64,000 nucleotides of DNA from Bradyrhizobium elkanii USDA 76. GTDB taxonomy: Bacteria; Pseudomonadota; Alphaproteobacteria; Rhizobiales; Xanthobacteraceae. Location: the NCBI RefSeq assembly GCF_023278185.1, contig NZ_CP066356.1, forward strand, positions 4,208,001 to 4,272,000. Direction: 5' to 3'. Shown here in pieces: positions 9,106 to 17,800 of this stretch. Each line of letters begins with the position of its first letter. Position 1 is the first letter of the stretch. Under the pieces are notes generated by a model that was given only the letters and a program-made list of their open reading frames with translations, was not told where the DNA came from and did not search any database. The translations under genes and the position numbers were made by a program.

Positions 9106-9129
9106 AAACCCCGCGCCAGGCGGGGTTTT
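9106..9129. terminator. Bidirectional rho-independent terminator
   Basis: CCCCGC (9109-9114) pairs with GCGGGG (9120-9125) around a 5-base loop, with TTTT on the plus side and AAAAAG (TTTTT on the minus strand) on the other. It sits between the 3' ends of the converging genes at 8797 and 9152 and can serve both. Confidence 0.9.
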
Positions 9130-9151
9130 GTTAGTTCGGAATCTGCCGCGA

Positions 9152-9415
9152 TCAGATCGGGCGGCAACGGCCGTAGCGCCAGGCAAAGCCGTAGGGGCAG
9201 GCGCGGACACGCGGCGCCACCACGACGGGGCGCTCGACCACGACCGGCGGGCGCACGACAACGGCGCCCGGTGCGACGACGACGCCGCGATTCCTGACGC
9301 AGCCGCCATAGGGGCCACGGTGCCAGCCGGGGCCGCAGCCACCGGCGGCATCAGCGGCGCTGATGCCGGCGAATGCGGTCGTCAGCAGAACTGCTGCAGC
9401 AAAAAGATACTTCAT
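9152..9415 (-). CDS. Small secreted Gly/Cys/Val-rich protein (GCG-to-CRP type)
   Basis: The product is 87 aa with signal peptide MKYLFAAAVLLTTAFAG, ending near ADAA. The mature part starts GGCGPGWHRGPYGGCVRN, passes through PAVVVRPPVVV-like repeats and ends YGRCRPI. Four Cys could form two disulfides. The layout resembles the rhizobial proteins with a GCG prefix, short repeats and a CRP(N) end. ATG 9415 has AAAGGAG upstream, so the longer in-frame extension is rejected. Function unknown. Confidence 0.75.
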   Translation of the reverse strand: MKYLFAAAVLLTTAFAGISAADAAGGCGPGWHRGPYGGCVRNRGVVVAPGAVVVRPPVVVERPVVVAPRVRACPYGFAWRYGRCRPI

Positions 9416-9720
9416 GTCTTCTCCTTTTTTATTTTTTGGGCCGCGCTGCGGCACCGCAACAAGCTTTCGTCTACCGATTCGCCCGGCCGGATCATTGCAG
9501 AAGGCGTGCCCGATGTCGCCGACCATAATGTTGCGGCCTGAATGCGACATGAATGTTGCAGCTCACAGCTGCGTCAGCACGCCGCAAGCCGGCTCAGCAT
9601 CACTTCGAAATATTTCGCGGACGCGGGCAGCCGCGCGCTAATGGCGAGCGTACGAAAATACATCGGAAGGCGAGGCAAGCGAGACCGGCGGTTCATCGAC
9701 GCTTGCCCGAAGGCGCGCCG
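9416..9720. other. Gene-free spacer
   Basis: No credible coding frame lies here. The left end is a T-rich leader of the secreted protein on the minus strand (ribosome site AAAGGAG). The rest is ordinary composition with no clear repeat. A promoter for the minus-strand gene probably lies near 9440-9500 but is not clear enough to mark. Confidence 0.5.
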
Positions 9721-10416
9721 CTATTGGTCGGGGCCGAACAGCGCGGCGAATCGCTTCTCGCCGTTGCGCGAAAAATTGACCACGCGGCTGCCCGGCGCAG
9801 CATCGCGCGCGGCCCATTTCAGTTCCGTGAAGCGGTCCATCATGGCAGCGCCCAGCGTGCCGGCGAGATGATGCCGCCGCTCGCTCCAGTCGAGGCAGGC
9901 CTTGCACACCGGACGGCGCGGATGCGTCAGCGCATCGGCGTCGATCTGCAGCTCCTCGGCCATGAAGCGCTTGCCTTCGCCGGTGAGCTCGATCGCCTGC
10001 TTGCTCTGGCGGACCAGCTTCTGCCGTTTCATGCTGTCGAGCATCTGCACGCCGAGATCGCCGGCGAGGTGGTCGTAGCAGATGCGGGCGCGGCGCAGCG
10101 CCGGATCCTTCGGCCCGGTGCGCACCCGCATATGGCCGGCGCGGGCGGCAATGCCCTGCAGGCCTTCCAGCACGTCGGCGACGTCGGGGTCGGAGAGGCG
10201 GTAGTAGCGGTGGCGGCCCTGCTTCTCGGGCTCGATCAGCCCGCCGGCCTCGAGCTTGGAAAGATGCGAGCTCGCCGTCTGCGGCGTGATGCCGGCCTCC
10301 TGCGCCAGCTCGCTCGCGGTCAGCGCGCGGCCGGTCATCAGTGCGGTCAGCATGTTGCAGCGTGCGGGATCGCCGACCAAAGCGGCGATCCGGGAAATGT
10401 CGGGTCCTGCTTTCAT
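9721..10416 (-). CDS. ArsR-family winged-helix regulator
   Basis: The product is 231 aa. An ArsR-type wHTH spans ~8-85 (ISRIAALVGDPARCNML, SELAQEAGITPQTASSHLSK, EPEKQGRHRYYRL). The C-terminal ~140 residues contain a CKACLDWSERRHHLAG segment. The typical metal-binding ELCVCDL site of metal-sensing ArsR proteins is absent, so the signal may be organic. It is divergent from the NIPSNAP operon with a candidate operator in the spacer. Confidence 0.85.
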   Translation of the reverse strand: MKAGPDISRIAALVGDPARCNMLTALMTGRALTASELAQEAGITPQTASSHLSKLEAGGLIEPEKQGRHRYYRLSDPDVADVLEGLQGIAARAGHMRVRTGPKDPALRRARICYDHLAGDLGVQMLDSMKRQKLVRQSKQAIELTGEGKRFMAEELQIDADALTHPRRPVCKACLDWSERRHHLAGTLGAAMMDRFTELKWAARDAAPGSRVVNFSRNGEKRFAALFGPDQ

Positions 10417-10419
10417 AGT

Positions 10420-10441
10420 TCGATGATAGCCGAAGCATCGA
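10420..10441. promoter_or_regulatory. Candidate ArsR operator
   Basis: TCGATG (10420-10425) and CATCGA (10436-10441) form a 6-base inverted repeat with a 10-base centre. It lies immediately upstream of the regulator start and between it and the operon at 10534. The placement suits autorepression. Confidence 0.4.
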
Positions 10442-10533
10442 GGTCGGACAACCCGCTATTGTTCACCGTGCCGTCATTGCGAGGATTGCTCTGCTGACGC
10501 TCGCAACGACGGAAACATGACCGGAGGCCATCA

Positions 10534-10842
10534 ATGACCGTCACCGTATTCATCCGCTACCAGCTCGATCCGTTCAAGCGCGCGATGTTCGAGGAGTATT
10601 CGCGGAACTGGCTCTCGATCATCCCGCGCTGCGGCGGCGATCTCATCGGCTACTGGATGCCGCATGAGGGAACCAACAATGTCGCCTTCGCGCTGATCTC
10701 ATTCGAAAGCCTTGCCGCCTATGAAGCCTATCGCGCGCGGCTGCGCCAGGACAAGGAGGGCGTGGCCAACTTCAACTTCGCGGAAGAAAACCGCTTCATC
10801 CTCGCCGAGGAACGGACATTTCTCCGCAAGGTCGAGTTATAG
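10534..10842 (+). CDS. NIPSNAP-family protein
   Basis: The product is 102 aa with a ferredoxin-like alpha/beta barrel fold. It shows [33 protein letters not shown] and the C-terminal [16 protein letters not shown] 10534 follows CGGAGG. NIPSNAP proteins are small dimeric alpha/beta-barrel relatives of antibiotic monooxygenases with poorly known activity. It is the first gene of a three-gene operon with a monooxygenase-fold protein and a PEP-mutase-like enzyme. Confidence 0.85.
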   Translation: MTVTVFIRYQLDPFKRAMFEEYSRNWLSIIPRCGGDLIGYWMPHEGTNNVAFALISFESLAAYEAYRARLRQDKEGVANFNFAEENRFILAEERTFLRKVEL

Positions 10843-10875
10843 TGGGACCACGAAAGCAATGTACGGGAGGTGCCC

Positions 10876-11226
10876 ATGATCGCCGTGATCTTCGAAGTCT
10901 GGCCGAAGCCTGAGCATCGGGATCTCTATTTCGACCTCGCGGCCGAGCTAAAGCCGATCCTGCAGGAGATCGACGGCTTCATCTCGGTCGAGCGGTTCGA
11001 GAGCATCACCGAGAAGGGCAAGTTCGTGTCGCTGTCATTCTTTCGCGACGAGGCTGCGGTGGAAGCCTGGCGCAACACGATCGAGCATCGCCGCACCCAG
11101 GCCAAGGGCCGCGCGCGGATCTTCGAGAACTACCGGCTGCGGGTGGCGAGCGTGATCCGTGATTACGGCCTGAACGAACGCGATCAGGCGCCGAAGGACA
11201 GCCGCGCGGTGCATGAGCCGCACTAG
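10876..11226 (+). CDS. Antibiotic biosynthesis monooxygenase (ABM)-fold protein
   Basis: The product is 116 aa. The ABM pattern is clear: EVWPKPEHRDLYFDLAAEL, GFISVERFESITEKGKFVSL and AWRNTIEHRRTQAKGR. ATG 10876 is spaced from GGGAGG and is preferred over the GTG at 10870. ABM proteins are cofactor-free or haem-degrading oxygenases, though many are uncharacterised. It lies 33 bases after the NIPSNAP gene, so both small barrels are likely coexpressed. Confidence 0.85.
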   Translation: MIAVIFEVWPKPEHRDLYFDLAAELKPILQEIDGFISVERFESITEKGKFVSLSFFRDEAAVEAWRNTIEHRRTQAKGRARIFENYRLRVASVIRDYGLNERDQAPKDSRAVHEPH

Positions 11227-11282
11227 CGGGCGGATGCGTGGGTGCCTATCTCTGCGCGGCCAATGACTCCAGGGAGCGACCA

Positions 11283-12101
11283 ATGCCACTGCCAACTGCT
11301 GACAAACGCGCCGCCTTCAAGAAGCTGCATGAGAGCGGCTGCTTCATCATTCCGAACCCGTTCGATGTCGGCAGCGCCCGCGCCTTGCAACATCTCGGCT
11401 TCAAGGCGCTGGCGTCGACCAGCGCGGGCTTTGCCTGGACCATCGCCAAAGCCGACAACCGCGTCACCGTCGATGACGTCTGCGGCCACCTGACCGCGCT
11501 GTGCGCGGCGGTCGATATTCCCGTCAATGCGGATTTCGAGGGCGGCTTCGCGGTCGAGCCCGACAAGGTCGCCGCCAATGTCGCGCGCGGCGTCAAGACC
11601 GGCGTCGCCGGGCTCTCGATCGAGGATTCCACCGGAGACGCCGCCAACCCGCTGTTCGAGCACAAGCTCGCGGTCGAGCGCATCAAGGCGGCGCGCAAGG
11701 CCATCGATGCCGACAACAGCGGCGTGTTGCTCACCGGCCGCTGCGAGGCATTCCTGTGGGGGAGGAAGGACCTCAATCTGGTGATCGAACGGCTGCAGGC
11801 CTATTCGGAAGCAGGAGCGGACGTCCTTTATTCGCCGGGCATCGCGACCAAGGAGGAGATTTCCGCGGTCGTGAAGGCGGTCGCGCCAAAGCCGGTCAAT
11901 CTGCTGATCGGCGGCGCGTCGGAGCTGACGCTGCAATCGGTTGCCGATCTCGGCGTGCGGCGGATCAGCGTCGGCGGAGCGCTGGCGCGGATGGCCTGGA
12001 CCGGCGTGATGAAGGCGGCCAAGGAGATGGCCGAGAAGGGCACCTTCACCGAATTCGCCAACGGCTATCCCGGCGGCGAGCTCAACAAGATGTTCAAGTA
12101 G
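11283..12101 (+). CDS. Isocitrate lyase / PEP mutase family enzyme
   Basis: The product is 272 aa and a TIM barrel. Family hallmarks include NPFDVGSARALQHLGFKAL, VNADFEGGF (metal-binding acidic residues), GLSIEDSTG, LTGRCEAFLWG and GADVLYSPGI. It lacks the KKCGH catalytic loop of true isocitrate lyase, so another C-C or C-P bond reaction (oxaloacetate decarboxylase or carboxyphosphonoenolpyruvate type) is likelier. ATG 11283 follows CAGGGAGCG. It is the last gene of the ArsR-linked operon and ends at a terminator. Confidence 0.85.
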   Translation: MPLPTADKRAAFKKLHESGCFIIPNPFDVGSARALQHLGFKALASTSAGFAWTIAKADNRVTVDDVCGHLTALCAAVDIPVNADFEGGFAVEPDKVAANVARGVKTGVAGLSIEDSTGDAANPLFEHKLAVERIKAARKAIDADNSGVLLTGRCEAFLWGRKDLNLVIERLQAYSEAGADVLYSPGIATKEEISAVVKAVAPKPVNLLIGGASELTLQSVADLGVRRISVGGALARMAWTGVMKAAKEMAEKGTFTEFANGYPGGELNKMFK

Positions 12102-12114
12102 ACTTCACAAAAAA

Positions 12115-12139
12115 GCAGCGGGCCGCTTGGGCCCGCTGC
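12115..12139. terminator. Bidirectional terminator
   Basis: GCAGCGGGCC (12115-12124) pairs perfectly with GGCCCGCTGC (12130-12139). AAAAAA precedes it, which gives a T-run on the minus strand, so it is strongest for the minus-strand gene at 12166 and also closes the operon ending at 12101. Confidence 0.85.
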
Positions 12140-12165
12140 TTCACCACTCCGGGGACGGAAGCGGA

Positions 12166-12606
12166 TTACTTGTTCTTGTCGCCGGTCGAGTCGGACGGCG
12201 CCGCCGAGCGGTCGATTTCCTGTCCGGTCGGCTTGTTGGCCGACGGAGACGCGGGCTGCGCCGGTGCCGCGCCCGTGGTCGTGCCGGGCTGGCTGTTCGG
12301 CTTCGGCGTCACATCGCGCATGCCCGGAGGCGGCGCGGCCGGATTGGCCGGCTGCTGCTGCGCGGTCTGCGTCGATGGCGTCGTGCCCGCCTCATGCACC
12401 GATGTATTGTTCAAGCCGTAGAACAGCGCGCCGAGCACCACGGCCACCGCAACTGCAAACATCGCGATCTTGGTGGTGCTGGCCGGTCCCTCCTGGAGTT
12501 CCGGATCCGGCTGCAGCTCGTTGTCCAGGCTGTTGAAGCGCGCCTGACGGCGCATTTCGTCCTCGGTCAGGTTGGCGCGATACGGATCGTCAGGTTGATA
12601 GGCCAT
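12166..12606 (-). CDS. Single-pass membrane protein with disordered Pro/Thr/Gln-rich tail
   Basis: The product is 146 aa. The cytoplasmic N-terminus (MAYQPDDPYRANLTEDEMRR) is polar, followed by one helix (TTKIAMFAVAVAVVLGALFY). The ~75-residue periplasmic tail is rich in Pro, Thr, Gln and Ala. ATG 12606 follows GGAGGAAC. No enzyme motif is present. Proteins of this shape are common Bradyrhizobium hypotheticals and may act as envelope spacers. Confidence 0.75.
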   Translation of the reverse strand: MAYQPDDPYRANLTEDEMRRQARFNSLDNELQPDPELQEGPASTTKIAMFAVAVAVVLGALFYGLNNTSVHEAGTTPSTQTAQQQPANPAAPPPGMRDVTPKPNSQPGTTTGAAPAQPASPSANKPTGQEIDRSAAPSDSTGDKNK

Positions 12607-12750
12607 TGCAAAGTTCCTCCGTTAGCACCTCAAAGCTAAACGCATGGGACAATGGCTGGCGCGCGAGGATGTTCCGCGCCAATGTTGCAACCTGTTCATG
12701 CCGGAACCGTCGATTCCTTGGGTTCCAACCTGTTTCATGAGGCCTTTTCA

Positions 12751-13392
12751 ATGTGGACCATGCCGCCCACCGATTCGGTGCTGCAAGTGCTCTCGTTCAT
12801 TGCGGTTGCGGCGCAGTCGATGACGGCGGCGCTGGCGGCCGGCAGGCGCAGCATGGATTGGGCCGGCGTCTGCATGCTCGGCGCGATCACCGCGCTCGGC
12901 GGCGGCACCATCCGCGACGTGCTGCTCGGGCATTATCCGCTGCTCTGGGTCGCGCACCCGATCTACCTTGCGGTCGCAGCCGCCGGCGCCTTCGCCACCA
13001 TCCTGCTGGCGCGGCTGGTGCACCGGCTCAACCTCGCATTCCTGGTGCTCGATGCGATCGGACTTGTGGTGTTCACCATGGCCGGCTGTGACGTGGCCTC
13101 GCAAGTCGACGTCCCGCTGCCGATCGTGATCGTCGCCGGCATGATCTCCGGCTGTGCCGGCGGCGTGCTGCGCGACATTCTCTGCAACGAGGTGCCGCTG
13201 TTGTTTCGCAGCGAGCTCTACGCCAGCGTCTCCGTGGTGACCGGACTGTTCTATGTGGCCGGCTCCGGGCTGCAGGTGAACGCCCAGCTCTGGACCGCGC
13301 TGACCTTCGCGCTCGGGCTGACGTTCCGCATGCTTGCGATCCGCTACCGATGGGAGATGCCGAAATTCGTGTTCAGCGGCGAGGAGCGTTGA
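12751..13392 (+). CDS. TRIC-type trimeric cation channel (UPF0126)
   Basis: The product is 213 aa with seven predicted helices and two repeats, each carrying the TRIC signature: GAITALGGGTIRDVLLGHYP and ISGCAGGVLRDILCNEVP. Prokaryotic TRIC proteins form trimeric cation (K+) channels in the inner membrane. ATG 12751 is spaced 8 bases from GAGG and gives the normal family length. The gene converges on the cytochrome gene with only 4 bases between stops. Confidence 0.92.
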   Translation: MWTMPPTDSVLQVLSFIAVAAQSMTAALAAGRRSMDWAGVCMLGAITALGGGTIRDVLLGHYPLLWVAHPIYLAVAAAGAFATILLARLVHRLNLAFLVLDAIGLVVFTMAGCDVASQVDVPLPIVIVAGMISGCAGGVLRDILCNEVPLLFRSELYASVSVVTGLFYVAGSGLQVNAQLWTALTFALGLTFRMLAIRYRWEMPKFVFSGEER

Positions 13393-13396
13393 ACGG

Positions 13397-14623
13397 CTAT
13401 TTCGCGGTCCGCGCCTTCGCGACCTCGTCCGCGGTGACGGCCGGCGCCGCGTTGCCCCAGGCATTGCGGATGTAGGTCGCAACGTCCGCGACCTCCTGGT
13501 CGGTCAGCTTCGGATACGCCGGCATCGAGCCTGCGTTCGGCGCGCGCGGCGTGGTCACGGTCTGCGCGCCGTCGAGGATGACGCGCAGCGTGCTCGCCGG
13601 ATTGGCCGATTGCAGATTGGCGTTGCCGGGCAGCGGCGGATAGATCCGCGGGCTGCCTGTGCCGTCGAGCTCATGGCAGGCGATGCAGGCGCCGCGATAG
13701 ATACGCTCGCCATTGCTCATCTGCGCCGGCGAGGGCGGGGTGACCTCCGGCTCCGGCGCGCCGGCGGGCAGGCTCTTCAGATAGGCCGCGATCGCGCGCA
13801 CATCGGCGTCGCTCATCTTCGAGGTCGAATTGAGCACCACCTCGGACATCAGGGGGCCGGCATGGCTGTGCCCGTTGCGGCCGCTCTGCAGATATTCGGC
13901 GATGTCAGCCACGCTCCATGATTTCAGCCCGCTGCGCGCGGCGCCATCGAGCCTGGGCGCGAACATGCCTTGCACCATGCTGCCGCCGAGCGCCTGGTCG
14001 CGCCTGTCGGCGCCGAAGGCGTTCTTGGGCGTGTGGCAGGCGCCGCAATGGGCGAGGGCCTCGACGAGATAGCGTCCGCGATTCCATTCCGCCCCCTTGT
14101 TCTGGTCCGGCTGGATGATGCCCGGCGTAAGGAACAGTGCGTTCCAGGCCCGCATCAGCACGCGGTAGTTCAACGGCCAGCGCAACTCCGGCGGCGGCGC
14201 CTTGTTGCTGACCGGCGCCAGCGTTGCGAGATAGGCGCGGATCGCCAGGATGTCGTCGCGGATCAGCTTCGTGAAATACGGGTAGGGGAAGGCGGGATAA
14301 TAATGCGCGCCGCTCGGCGAAGCGCCGATCCGCAGTGCGCGCCGGAAATCGTCGTCGCTCCAGCCGCCGATGCCGGTATCGCGGTCGGGGGTGAGGTTCG
14401 GCGAGAACACCGCACCGAACGGCGTGTCGATCCGCTTGCCTCCGGCGAAGGGCTTTGCCGGGTCGGCCGTGTGGCAGCTGGCGCAGTCGCCGGCGATCGT
14501 GAGCGCCTTGCCGCGGGCGACGACGTCGTCGGTCGGCACGGCGGCACATTCGCGGGTCGCGAGCGCACCGCACAGCAGCGCTGCGACCAGAATCGCACCC
14601 GTGGTTCGAAATCGTCGCCGCAT
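13397..14623 (-). CDS. Periplasmic tri-haem cytochrome c
   Basis: The product is 408 aa with signal peptide (MRRRFRTTGAILVAALLCGA). Three c-type haem sites are visible: CASCH (47-51), CGACH (193-197) and CIACH (313-317). Three class I cytochrome modules resemble the cytochrome subunit of membrane alcohol, gluconate or aldehyde dehydrogenases, which passes electrons to the respiratory chain. No dehydrogenase partner gene is adjacent, so it is orphaned here. ATG 14623 follows AAAGGTG; the longer upstream extension has no signal peptide. Confidence 0.9.
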   Translation of the reverse strand: MRRRFRTTGAILVAALLCGALATRECAAVPTDDVVARGKALTIAGDCASCHTADPAKPFAGGKRIDTPFGAVFSPNLTPDRDTGIGGWSDDDFRRALRIGASPSGAHYYPAFPYPYFTKLIRDDILAIRAYLATLAPVSNKAPPPELRWPLNYRVLMRAWNALFLTPGIIQPDQNKGAEWNRGRYLVEALAHCGACHTPKNAFGADRRDQALGGSMVQGMFAPRLDGAARSGLKSWSVADIAEYLQSGRNGHSHAGPLMSEVVLNSTSKMSDADVRAIAAYLKSLPAGAPEPEVTPPSPAQMSNGERIYRGACIACHELDGTGSPRIYPPLPGNANLQSANPASTLRVILDGAQTVTTPRAPNAGSMPAYPKLTDQEVADVATYIRNAWGNAAPAVTADEVAKARTAK

Positions 14624-14857
14624 CCAATCACCTTTCGGTCCACAAGACGCGTCACGCCATTTCGCCGCGGGCCGGTCCTGCGACAGAAACCGAAACGGCC
14701 CTGCAATATTCCCGGCACGAAATTGCGATTTTTGAGCGACGGGCCTGGTCGCCCAGAATTGTGCTGCGCGAGCCGGAAAATCCGACATAGACTGGTTCTA
14801 ACAAGCTCGGATGACTAGCTAAAAAGCAGTCGTCGCGACCAGCGAAAAGAGGGCTAA

Positions 14858-17800
14858 ATGGGAATCAACCAAGGGCCTATCAGCCTCGACCAGAAGTACA
14901 CCCAGGGCACCGGCCACGTCTTCATGACCGGCATCCAGGCGCTGGTCCGCCTGCCCATGGCGCAGATCAGGCGCGACCGCGCCGCGGGTCTCAACACAGC
15001 AGGCTTCATCTCCGGCTATCGCGGTTCCCCCCTCGGCGGCTACGACCAGCAGCTGTTCGCCGCCCGCAAGCATCTCGAGCAGTACAACATCAAATTCCAG
15101 CCCGGCGTGAACGAGGACCTCGCGGCCACCGCGATCTGGGGCTCGCAGCAGCTCGCCCTGTCGCCGGGCGCCAAATATGATGGCGCGGTCGGCATCTGGT
15201 ACGGCAAGGGCCCCGGCGTCGACCGCTGCGGCGACGTGTTCCGCCACGGCAATGCGGCCGGCTCCGCCAAGCATGGCGGCGTGCTCTGCCTTGCCGGCGA
15301 CGACCATGGCGCGAAATCTTCCACCGTCCCGCATCAGTCCGACCACGCCTTCATTTCCGCGCTGATGCCCTACCTCTACCCCTCCAGCATCCACGAAATG
15401 ATCGAGATGGGCCTGCTCGGCATCGCGATGTCGCGCTACTCGGGCTGCTGGGTCGGCATGAAGGTGATTACCGAGACCGTCGAGACCACGGCCGAGATCG
15501 ACCTCACCGACGAGATGACGCCGTTCATCATCCCGACCGATTTCGAACTGCCGCCGGGCGGCCTCAACATCCGCTGGCCCGACGACCGCTTCGAGCAGGA
15601 CCGAAGGCTGCAGGACTACAAGGGCTTTGCAGCGATCGCCTTCGCCCGCGCCAACAAGGTCAACCGCATCACCATGGATTCGCCGAACGCGCGCTACGGC
15701 ATCATGGCCTCGGGCAAGAGCTACGAGGACATCCGCCAGGCGCTGCGCGAGCTCGGCATCACGCCCGAGATCGCCGCCAAGATCGGCATCCGCCTCTACA
15801 AGATCGGCATGCCCTGGCCGCTGGAGCCGGAAGGCGTGCGCAACTTCGCCGTCGGCCTCGAGGAGATATTCATCGTCGAGGAACGCCGCGAGATCGTCGA
15901 GAACCAGGTCAAGCAGGAGCTGTTCAACTGGCGCGACGACGTGCGCCCGCGCATCGTCGGCAAGATGGACGATCACGACAAGCGCTTCCTGACCTTCGCC
16001 GCCGAGCTCAGCGTGGCCTCGCTTGCGAGCTCGCTCACCGAACGGCTGCTTCGACTTAATCTCAATCCTGAAATCGCCGAGATGCTGCGCGCCAAGGCGG
16101 ACTGGTTCAACGGCCGTCAGTCGACGCAGATGCAGGCGACCGCGCCCGTCAGCCGTACGCCGTATTTCTGCTCGGGCTGCCCGCACAATACCTCGACCAA
16201 GGTGCCGGAAGGCAGCCGCGCGCTGGCAGGCATCGGCTGCCACTTCATGGCGCTGTGGATGAACCGCTCGACCGAGACCTTCACCCACATGGGCGGCGAG
16301 GGCGTGCCGTGGGTCGGTATCGCGCCGTTCACCAACGAGAACCACATCTTCGCCAATCTCGGCGACGGCACCTATTTCCACTCCGGCATTCTCGCAATCC
16401 GCCAGTCGATCGCCTCCAAAGCCAACATCACCTACAAGATCCTCTACAACGACGCGGTCGCGATGACCGGCGGCCAGCGCCACGACGGCGATCTCTCGCC
16501 GCAGCAGATCACCTTCCAGCTCCACGCCGAAGGCATTCGAGAAATCTACCTGGTCTCGGAGAATCCCGGTGCCTATCCGGCCGATACCATCGCGCCCGGC
16601 GTCAAGCTGTTCCATCGCGACGAGCTCGAGAACGTCCAGAAGATGTGCCGCGACACTAAGGGCACCTCGGCGATCGTGTTCGTGCAGACCTGCGCCGCCG
16701 AAAAGCGCCGCCGCCGCAAGCGCGGCCTGATGGAGGATCCGCAGCGCCGCGTGCTGATCAATCCCGCGGTCTGCGAAGGTTGCGGCGACTGCTCGGTGCA
16801 GTCGAACTGCATCTCTGTCGAGCCGCTGGAGACGGAGCTCGGGCGCAAGCGCGCCATCAACCAGTCGACCTGCAACAAGGACTATTCCTGCGTGAAGGGT
16901 TTTTGCCCGTCCTTCGTCACGGTCGACGGCGGCAAGCTCAGGCGGCGCGCGCCGCCTGAGCTCGGCAGCATCGATAATCTGCCGGAGCCGGCCTCCAAGC
17001 CCGCGCTCGACCGGCCCTACAACATCGCGGTCGGCGGCGTCGGCGGCACCGGCGTGCTGACGATCGGCGCGCTGCTCGGCATGGCCGCCCATATCGAGGG
17101 CAAGGCCTCGATGATCCTCGACATGTCCGGTCTCGCGCAAAAGGGCGGCGCGGTGCTGAGCCACGTCCGGCTCTCCGAGCACACCGCCGACGTGACTTGC
17201 TCGCGCATCGTGACCGGAACGGCCGATCTGGTGCTCGCGGCCGACGAGGTCGTGGCGGCGTCGAAGGACACCATCACGCTGTGCGATGCGAGCCGCACCG
17301 TCGGTATCATCAACAGCCACGTGATCCCGACCGCGGACTTCATCCTGAACCGCGACTTCAACTTCCAGAGCCGCAAGGTCAACAGCGTGCTGGAGACCGA
17401 GCTGCGCAAGGACTCCGCCTTCTTCGACTTCACCAAGCCGGCCGAAGCGCTGCTCGGCGACTCCATCGCCACCAACATCATGATGATGGGCTTTGCCTAT
17501 CAGCGCGGGCTGCTGCCGCTGTCGGCGGAAGCGATCCAGCAGGCGATCGAGGTCAACGGGGTCTCGATCAAGATGAACACCCAGGCGTTCCAGCTCGGGC
17601 GGCTGGCCGCGGCCGATCCGGCGCGGCTCGCCGCGATGATGAAGGGGCAGGATGACGACGCAGCCCCGGTCAAGGCGCTGGATGCGATGTCGCTCGAGGA
17701 GATCATCACCCACCGCATGGCGCTTCTGACTGACTATCAGAGCGCGCGTTTGGCAAAGCGCTACCGCAAGCTCGTCGACCAGGTTCGCGACGCCGCCACC

